DNA of 64,000 nt from Thioalkalivibrio nitratireducens DSM 14787 (lineage in GTDB: Bacteria > Pseudomonadota > Gammaproteobacteria > Ectothiorhodospirales > Ectothiorhodospiraceae), in NCBI RefSeq assembly GCF_000321415.2, contig NC_019902.2, positions 496,001-560,000 on the forward strand, written 5' to 3'. The notes below the pieces were generated by a model that was not told the DNA's origin, searched no databases, and saw only the letters and a list, made by a program, of their open reading frames with translations. The first letter of the stretch is position 1, and each line of letters begins with the position of its first letter. Made by a program: the position numbers and the translations under genes. Of the stretch, positions 7,016 to 13,220 are shown in pieces.

Positions 7016-7568
7016 CGCCATCGCCGTCAGCACGGCGGCTTCATCAAGCAGCGCGTGGCTCTTGAACCGCCCCTCCCAGAACCGGCCCGTGACTCCGTCC
7101 TCGGCATTCGCCATCCGCGAGATCGATTCGTTCAACACCCGCATGTACCAGGACAGGTCCCCCAGTCGCGCACGGTAGGTCGCGGCCCAACCCTGCACCG
7201 CCTCGAGCTGCGCCTCGACCAAGCCCGCGCCGCCATCCCGCAAATACTGCTGCACCAGTTCCGGGCCGGTGTAGAGCCTGGTCCAGCGCCGAAGCACCTC
7301 GTCGTCCGACCACCCCTGGGCCCGCTCCGCATCGACGCGCACGACTTGATGGAAGTGGTTCGACATCACGGCATACGCCGCTACATCGACCGCAAACACC
7401 CCGGCCAACTGCTCCATGCGCGCCACGATCCAGCCGCGCCGGTGCTCGAAGTTGCGCCCGGTCGACAGATCCTCGCCACACAGAAACGCCCGGCGCACGC
7501 AGCGGGAGATCACGTGGTACCAGGGAGTAGCCTCCAGGCTGACCAGGGACGAGCGGGGGTAGGGCATG
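7016..7568 (-). pseudogene. N-terminal half of a RAYT/Y1-type HUH transposase
   Basis: ATG at 7568 (MPYPRSSLVSLEATPWYHVISRCVRRAFL). It contains the HUH metal motif as NHFH (His71, His73) after DVAAYAVMS and the conserved GRFWEGRFKSHALLDEAA block. This is the family of ~320-residue REP-associated tyrosine transposases. Homology stops after TAMA, where 'YVDLNPVRA' would be expected, and the frame continues into R5 with unrelated residues. The downstream half, from the same family and on the same strand, is at 1-139. The gene is therefore broken, with R copies at both broken ends. Confidence 0.85.
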
Positions 7569-7745
7569 ACGGGTCTCCGGGGCGGGAGCTTTGATGGTGC
7601 TGAAGAGGATGCCAGAGCGCGGTGGGAGAGTCCATCGGAGTGAGTGTCCAATTACTTGTAAATTACTTCTTGCCCTTGTCGGAGTGAGTGTCCAATTACT
7701 TTTGCCTCTTGCCTAGTGTCCAAATTAAGGAATTAAGGTCAGGCG

Positions 7746-8168
7746 TTACAACAGGGTGGCGTTGACGCCCAAGGGTTCTGCTGCAGCCACGAGCGTCTTG
7801 TCGAGAGAGCAAAGGTTCAGGCCGTGGTTGTACGCAATTGCCAGGTGAAGGGCGTCGCCAGCGCGCAGCCCGGAGGTATGGGCGTCGGCGAAATGGGCAG
7901 CGGTGCGGTAGTCCATGGATGAGACCGGCAGCGTCGAGAGAGATGATTCCCGTAACGCCGCAAATGCACCAAGCACGGTCGCCCTTTCACCGGGTGTTAG
8001 GATCGCCATGCGGACCTTCATGGACAGGGCGGCGGAGAACTCGGTCAGTACCCAATCACTGACGCGCAGCGAATCCGCGTCCTGTCGCGCCAGCCAATCC
8101 TGCATATCCTCGGTGCGAGGCTCTCGGGTGAGAGCTGCGACCAGAATGCTGGTGTCCAAATAGCGCAT
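7746..8168 (-). CDS. vapC: VapC-type toxin, PIN-domain ribonuclease (second module)
   Basis: A 140-residue PIN protein with catalytic residues in RYLDTSILVAAL (Asp), VLTEFSAAL (Glu), LRAGDALHLAIA (Asp) and LCSLDKTL (Asp). It is unrelated in sequence to the VapC at 362-793. It follows the Phd-type antitoxin with a 1 nt overlap (TGATG) and is the fourth TA module of the island. The 177 bp between it and the RAYT fragment holds two copies of cggagtgagtgtccaattac (7635-7654 and 7680-7699). Confidence 0.9.
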   Translation of the reverse strand: MRYLDTSILVAALTREPRTEDMQDWLARQDADSLRVSDWVLTEFSAALSMKVRMAILTPGERATVLGAFAALRESSLSTLPVSSMDYRTAAHFADAHTSGLRAGDALHLAIAYNHGLNLCSLDKTLVAAAEPLGVNATLL

Positions 8169-8410
8169 CAGTAGCGGGCGTCCTCGCGCATACGCCGGAG
8201 GAAGGTCTCATCCGTGAAGTTGCGCTGGGCATCCGTAACGGCGCGGAGGGCGGTTGCGTCAATGGGCTTTTTCGGTGCGGCGACGCTGGAAAGGCGCACC
8301 ACGGCCTTGCCCCGCTTGGTGATCAGGATGGATTCACCTGCAGCGGCCCGCTCGGCAAGCTCGCTCAAGTGGGCCTTGGCGTTGGCGAGACTGATCGTCG
8401 ACTCTGGCAT
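8168..8410 (-). CDS. Phd/YefM-family antitoxin
   Basis: An 80-residue protein with the Phd fold signature: ISLANAKAHLSELAERAAAGESILITKRGKAVVRL (beta-alpha-alpha-beta-beta). A basic/acidic C-terminal tail ends in RRMREDARY, which would bind the PIN toxin. It is the first gene of the operon, downstream of a perfect inverted repeat at 8422-8441, consistent with Phd-type conditional autorepression. Confidence 0.9.
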   Translation of the reverse strand: MPESTISLANAKAHLSELAERAAAGESILITKRGKAVVRLSSVAAPKKPIDATALRAVTDAQRNFTDETFLRRMREDARY

Positions 8411-8421
8411 TTGGTGCTCTC

Positions 8422-8441
8422 ATGACCATGTAGATGGTCAT
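8422..8441. promoter_or_regulatory. Probable Phd-VapC operator
   Basis: atgaccat-gtag-atggtcat is an inverted repeat with perfect 8 bp arms, 11 bp upstream of the antitoxin start. Binding by the antitoxin is inferred from position. Confidence 0.65.
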
Positions 8442-8618
8442 ATTGTACCTCAATGGCAGCCGTGCCCGAAAGCGCGGGGGCCGGATTCGGGGCGTCCGGC
8501 TGGCTCTATCCGAGAATCCCCCCTTATGTCAAGAAAGTGGCTGTCCCGGGGTCCTGGGCGTGGATGTGTTGCGCGCGGGGGCAGTGCCCGAGCGCGCGGA
8601 TCGGGTCGGTCGCTCTTG

Positions 8619-8927
8619 TTATTGCAACACTTCGTCCAGTGTCTTTGCGCTCAGTATCCGGTCGGACCATAGCAGCAACGTATCGGCGTCGGCGGATTCC
8701 ACCCGCGTGAGTACTGCCTCGGGCAGCGGGCCGAACTTCAGCGTCAGTTGCCGCGTCAGTACGCGTGCCTCGCCCAGGCCAATGCCTTCCTGCCGGCCCT
8801 TCTCCAGTCCCTGTTCGAGGCCTTGTTCGAGGCCTTGTTCGATGCCTTGTTCGATGCCTTGTTCCAGGCCTTGTTCCAGGCCTTGTTCCAGGCCTTGCTG
8901 GATGAACCGTTCTGCGAAGCGCGTCAT
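8619..8927 (-). CDS. Candidate orphan RpnS-like antitoxin within disrupted Rpn copy D
   Basis: The internal start (ATG 8927, GGAGGAGGT at 8943-8935) and the 102-residue C-terminal frame are identical to those of copy B, although the upstream nuclease part is frameshifted. This copy could still supply short C-terminal product in trans to copies B and C. That follows only if the gene-within-gene model applies here. Confidence 0.5.
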   Translation of the reverse strand: MTRFAERFIQQGLEQGLEQGLEQGIEQGIEQGLEQGLEQGLEKGRQEGIGLGEARVLTRQLTLKFGPLPEAVLTRVESADADTLLLWSDRILSAKTLDEVLQ

Positions 8928-9591
8928 CTCTGCCACCTCCTCCGGGTACCGCTGGCGGTAGACGATACGCTCATTCTCGTCCAGTGCCGCGTAGATGTCG
9001 ATGAAATCCAGGTATTTGAGCCGCCGCTCGGGGTCCGGTTCCAGGTCGGTCAGCCCCCGTACTGCGTGGGCATAGACGTCTACCTTGTCCTCGGGACCGT
9101 AGGCCATGTTGGGCAGGTTCAGCCGGGCCACCAAGTTGGGGCTGTCGAAGTGCTGCCGGGCTGGAATGCGCGGCAAGGCGTACGCCAGGAAGCGGAAATC
9201 GAGAAGGTGCCTGCGTCGCCCCCAACGCAAGTCGCTCGGGGAATTCACCCGCGTGCAGGAACACCAACACCGGCACGACGCGCTGCGTATCCAGCAGTTC
9301 CGAAAGGTCCAGGCAGTAGTGGGCGAGCCGATGCACCGAAAACCGTGCCGGCTCGGTTTCCTCCTCGATCACGAACAGGACCGCTTCGCGCCGGCCGTCT
9401 GGCCACTGGACGAGGAGCGGAACGTCCAGTTCCCGGAAGCGCTCGCCGAGGCGTTCCTGCAATTGTTCCTGGCGGACCGGCGTAACCCGCGCGTCCGCGT
9501 CGATGGCTTGCGCCTCGCTGGCGGCGAACAGCGCGATGGCCTGGCGCGGATAGTCGAGAATGAGGTTCTTGAAGTTCTGGTCGTGCGTCAT
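8619..9591 (-). pseudogene. Rpn-family nuclease copy D: frameshifted mosaic of copies A and B
   Basis: ATG at 9591. The nuclease-core part (about 9180-9591) follows copy A, including the same single-base deletion near 9204 and matching substitutions. The part to its left, with eight EQGx tetrapeptides, follows copy B exactly. Copy D is thus a recombinant of two lineages. The full-length nuclease cannot be made without frameshifting, but the frame from the internal ATG at 8927 to the stop is intact. On the left the unit has a ~20 bp internal deletion compared with B and C (around 8552). Confidence 0.85.
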
Positions 9592-9790
9592 GCACCTGAG
9601 CCCTCCGTCCGTGGCGGAACACCAAGGCTAGCACCGGGGCAGGCGATGTCAGGCTACGGTCATCCGCAAGTGGGTGCCCGACGTTTCTTGCCTGTGGACG
9701 TACCCGATCGGCGGTGTGGAGCCCCCCGTTGGAGACGGGTCCTGGTGTGGCTCCCGGACGAAGCGGCAATCCATGCCGCGGGAGACGCGG

Positions 9791-9937
9791 GTGGGGCGCG
9801 GGTGCATCGTGCGAGGACGCCTTCCGTGGAACCCGGGCTGCGGAGAGGCTGCCGGGGCAGTGGCTGGCGTTCAGGCACAGGGTTCTGGGGTTCGCGCACC
9901 GCTCCCGATGTTCGCATGCGAGACCTGACCCCGTTCC
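9791..9937. repeat. R element, copy 6 of 6
   Basis: Same R sequence, almost identical to R5 including the preceding leader (9592-9790). It ends 20 bp from the pilE stop codon and marks the right edge of the island. Nothing of the Rpn/TA array is seen to its right. Confidence 0.85.
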
Positions 9938-9956
9938 TGTGCGGGGCGGTTCAGTT

Positions 9957-10400
9957 TCAGCGCCAGCACTGCTCAGGCGTCCGGGTCACTCCGGCAAAAT
10001 CGACCTGCAGTGTGATCGTTTGGCACTGAGCCCCGAACACGCGCTGTTCCCGGTCCTGCTGTTGTCCCGTTGCTGTCGCGGTTGCGGTGTAGCCAACGCG
10101 GCCCGCCGCCGGGACATCGATCGTGTAGCGGCCCTCGGGCGATGTTGCGAGCCCTCCGACCTCCAGCAGTGCCTCAACCTGCGCGAGCGTACCATAGCTC
10201 GCCTGCGGATCCCGCGCCCGGTAGCGTTCCTGCAGCAACTGGATCTGCTGAAGCGCCGCGTGGGCATCGCCTCGGTTGGTTTTCACGATGTGCCGTTCAA
10301 ATGCGGGGTAGGCAATGGCCACGAGAACGCCCACCACGGCCACAACGATGAGCAACTCGATCAGCGTGAATCCGACCGGACCGGGGGTTCGCTTGTTCAT
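9957..10400 (-). CDS. pilE: Type IV major pilin-like protein PilE
   Basis: Type IV prepilin with a short leader ending in Gly (MNKRTPGPVG) before FTLIELLIVVAVVGVLVAIAYPAF, the class A N-terminal helix cut and N-methylated by PilD. The mature part is about 137 residues, with a pair of Cys near the C-terminus (QC and EQCW) forming the D-region loop. This matches PilE of the fimT/pilVWXE minor pilin set. ATG at 10400 is preferred over the in-frame GTG at 10415 because it gives a normal leader. It is divergent from fimT, with a ~200 bp shared upstream region. R6 lies directly behind the stop. Confidence 0.88.
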   Translation of the reverse strand: MNKRTPGPVGFTLIELLIVVAVVGVLVAIAYPAFERHIVKTNRGDAHAALQQIQLLQERYRARDPQASYGTLAQVEALLEVGGLATSPEGRYTIDVPAAGRVGYTATATATGQQQDREQRVFGAQCQTITLQVDFAGVTRTPEQCWR

Positions 10401-10599
10401 GTCGCAACCATCCACTACGGCAAGCCGTCAACACGGGGACAGGTTCTGCTTAGAAGACTAGCACCAAAGACGTGGAACCCGCACCGCTGGAGCTGCAAGA
10501 ACGACCGCTGGGGGTATCCCAAGCGTTGCCCCTTGCCCCGTGCGCTACGCTTGAGCCATTAGCGGGAACAAATGGCCGGGAGCCGTGAGCGGGGACCAA

Positions 10600-11193
10600 A
10601 TGATCGGCAATTCGCAATCGGGTTTCACCCTGATCGAGTTGATTATCACCATCGTCGTTCTCGTCGTGCTGGTCACGTTGGCAGCACCTTCGTTCGTCGA
10701 TGTCCTAGACCGCCGTCGTATCGTCGATGCCGCGGAAACCCTGATGAAGCAGGTACAGCAGGCTCGCGCGGTTGCGATTGAATCGAATCGGGAGATCAGC
10801 ATGGTCTTCGATGATTCCGGGACCACTTGGTGCTTTGGCCTGACTGCTGCAGCGGGTTGCGACTGCTACGAAAGTGACCCCTCCGAGCCCGATTCCTGCC
10901 AGATTCCCTTCGGGGCTTTGGTAAACCTCGCCGGAACCGACTTCGAACTGATTCGTGCCTCTGGCAATGATTTCCCGGGAGTGACCCTTCAGAACTTTCC
11001 CGCCGCCCTGCGTTTCGAGCCCATGCGGGGGGTGCGTGTCGACGCGGCGGGTCCCACCGTAACCATCGAATTCGTCTCCGCACGCGATCGCGAAGCACAT
11101 GTGGTTGTGAATCGCCTAGGGCGGGCAGGCACCTGCTCGCCGGCCGACGCCGGCGGCGATCCCTCGGTGACGACCATGAGGCTTTGTCCATGA
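10600..11193 (+). CDS. fimT: Prepilin-like protein FimT/FimU (GspH family)
   Basis: A ~197-residue protein with prepilin motif GFTLIELIITIVVLVVLVTLAAPSF and a GspH/FimT C-terminal domain, including the SNREISMVF strand. Two Cys-containing segments (CDCYESD, SCQIPF) lie in the mature domain. FimT/FimU primes pilus assembly. ATG at 10600 has GGGG upstream; the GTG at 10585 is an alternative. It is the first gene of a plus-strand operon, its stop overlapping the pilW ATG (ATGA). Confidence 0.85.
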   Translation: MIGNSQSGFTLIELIITIVVLVVLVTLAAPSFVDVLDRRRIVDAAETLMKQVQQARAVAIESNREISMVFDDSGTTWCFGLTAAAGCDCYESDPSEPDSCQIPFGALVNLAGTDFELIRASGNDFPGVTLQNFPAALRFEPMRGVRVDAAGPTVTIEFVSARDREAHVVVNRLGRAGTCSPADAGGDPSVTTMRLCP

Positions 11194-11945
11194 CTATTGG
11201 CGAGCGCATTTCGTTTCGAGACAGCGGGTTCACGCTGGTCGAGTTGCTGGTGGGCCTTGTCGTCGGGGCGCTGGTGATTCTGGCGGTGCTGGTGGCCTGG
11301 GGCATCTCTGTGGGCACAACCGCTTACACTTTCGATGCCGCTCGCCTGAACCACGACCTGCGTTCGACCATGCAGATTATGGTCAACGATTTGCGCCGAG
11401 CCGACGCGGGCTCCGTGCAGTTTTCCGTGGATGCAAGCTGTGTGTCGTTCACGGTGGCGCCACGCCCGTGGAAGATTGCTACCGGCGTCTGTGGGGATCC
11501 CGACGCCAACGATCCGGAGTGCTGGGTCGTGCGTGGCTTCCGGCTGGTCGGCAATGATTTTCAGATGTACTACAGCGAGGAAACGGCTGCACCTGTCCAA
11601 CCCATCTGTTCAGATGGGGCGCCCGACGACAACTGGCACTCGATTTATGGGGACCTCGCAGTTGGCGGTTTCGAGGTCGACGATTTTCGGGCGGAATGCC
11701 AGTTCCTATGCATGGACCTCGACGATCCCCCAGGTGCGGACGTCTCAGGTAGTGGGGATGCGGCTTGCAGCCCGACTCCCTTCGGGCGGGCACGCTGCAC
11801 CGAGGCAACGCCCTTCGATTCTTGGGTTGAACGTCTGAGTGTGACATTGATGCTCGGTGGTGCTGTGCAAACCCGCGGGCAACCGAAGCGTCTCGAACTC
11901 GAGAACACGGTCGCCATCCGTAACAATCACGTGGTGCTGGACTGA
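11190..11945 (+). CDS. pilW: Minor pilin PilW
   Basis: A 251-residue protein with prepilin leader and helix (SGFTLVELLVGLVVGALVILAVLVAWGISVG). It is followed by the PilW-type region with a long Cys-containing mature domain and a conserved WVERLSVTLML segment near the C-terminus. ATG at 11190 overlaps the fimT stop. It works with FimT, PilV and PilX in the initiation complex at the pilus tip. Confidence 0.85.
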   Translation: MTIGERISFRDSGFTLVELLVGLVVGALVILAVLVAWGISVGTTAYTFDAARLNHDLRSTMQIMVNDLRRADAGSVQFSVDASCVSFTVAPRPWKIATGVCGDPDANDPECWVVRGFRLVGNDFQMYYSEETAAPVQPICSDGAPDDNWHSIYGDLAVGGFEVDDFRAECQFLCMDLDDPPGADVSGSGDAACSPTPFGRARCTEATPFDSWVERLSVTLMLGGAVQTRGQPKRLELENTVAIRNNHVVLD

Positions 11946-11959
11946 CGGGAGTGGTTGCC

Positions 11960-13195
11960 ATGGCCGATTACACACCGACGCTTCAGTTACTGCGCTGCCA
12001 GCGCGGGGCGGTAACTCTAGTCGTGACCCTTCTGGTCGTTTTGGCGATGGCGCTGCTTACCTACACCATGACTACTACCACGACGCTAGAGAACCGCGTT
12101 ACGGCCACTGATCTGAGGTCGAAGCAGGCTTTGCATGCGGCTCAGGCTGGGCTCGATTTCGCCTTGGCAAGAATGATGAGCGATGGCGGGCTCGCAGACC
12201 TGAACCAGTGTGTCCGGCGAACGGCGTCCGGCGACGACGCCACGGGGATCACTGACCAGCCCACGTTTGAGTTGCGTTTTGGAGGGGCAGCGGAATGCCC
12301 AAGTGCGACACTGGGTCTCTTGACCTCGTCGGTCGTGCGCTCGATCGGCCGCAGCCCGGATGGTAGCGCCGTGCGCGTGCTCGAGGCGCGAGCGGAATTT
12401 CGCCCCGTATGGCTCAGTGTGCCACCGGATGAGCCGGACCCTGACTCAGTCAGTGCGTTGGCGCGGCCGATGATCGCCATGCAGGACGTGAATTGGGAAG
12501 GCACCGCCGAAACAGGTCACTGCAATCGCAAGGGGGAATCCCACCCGGGGCTCAAGCAGTGCTCGCAGATCGTGCCTCCTGGAAAGCCTTTTGCTGGACT
12601 TGAGGACTTCGTATATGTCGAAGCCGGTGGCAGCATCCATGGCGGTTCGACCGGTGTGCCGTGGATTAGGCTTCAGGATCAGCACAAATACGAGAACCCA
12701 TCCCTTCCGAACGATCCCGATGTTTTCTTTGAGTCCATCTTCGGTGTCGATAAGGAGTCGTTCAAGGCGGGATCTGCGCAATATCCCAAAAAGAACCCCG
12801 ACGGAACGCTGGACTACAGCCTTCCGGACCACAACGTCGATCAGGTGATCTGGTGGGATGGGGATCTTACGCTGGAGGGTGGCGATGTCCTCGGCGACGA
12901 GGAAAAACCGGTCACGATAGCTGTGACAGGTAACCTGGACATGACCGGGAACTCTGTTCTCTGGGGCGTCGTGTATGTTGCAGGGAGTACCGGTGTCGGC
13001 AACAGCAAGATCGTCGGCGCACTGGCCTCGGAATCGGACATTGATCTAACCGGTACAGCGGCGGTCGTTTACAACGAGCTGCTTGCTACACCAGGTGCGT
13101 TGAAGACGGCGGAATCCGGGGAAGCAGCGGCACTGGTGGAAAGGATCGATATCTATTACTCATCGGATGCCTGGCGTGAGATTCCCGCGGACTGA
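11960..13195 (+). CDS. pilX: Minor pilin PilX-like protein
   Basis: A 411-residue protein with the PilX N-terminal pattern: RGAVTLVVTLLVVLAMALLTYTMTTTTTLENRV in place of the usual GFTLIE, then a helix with ALHAAQAGLDFAL. The Gly/Glu5 features of a true prepilin are weak, as often in PilX. It is much longer than P. aeruginosa PilX (~195 aa); the C-terminal ~220 residues resemble the beta-helical 'GNLDMTGNSVLWGVVYVAG' type found in long PilX proteins of other gammaproteobacteria. ATG at 11960 has GGGAG at good spacing. Confidence 0.8.
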   Translation: MADYTPTLQLLRCQRGAVTLVVTLLVVLAMALLTYTMTTTTTLENRVTATDLRSKQALHAAQAGLDFALARMMSDGGLADLNQCVRRTASGDDATGITDQPTFELRFGGAAECPSATLGLLTSSVVRSIGRSPDGSAVRVLEARAEFRPVWLSVPPDEPDPDSVSALARPMIAMQDVNWEGTAETGHCNRKGESHPGLKQCSQIVPPGKPFAGLEDFVYVEAGGSIHGGSTGVPWIRLQDQHKYENPSLPNDPDVFFESIFGVDKESFKAGSAQYPKKNPDGTLDYSLPDHNVDQVIWWDGDLTLEGGDVLGDEEKPVTIAVTGNLDMTGNSVLWGVVYVAGSTGVGNSKIVGALASESDIDLTGTAAVVYNELLATPGALKTAESGEAAALVERIDIYYSSDAWREIPAD

Positions 13196-13220
13196 GTCGT
13201 TTCGGGCGAGGGTGCTAGTC

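Noticed and set aside
10684-10698. ttcgttcgtc inside fimT as a possible AlgR site
   Set aside because: It resembles the AlgR consensus but lies within the coding sequence and is short enough to occur by chance.
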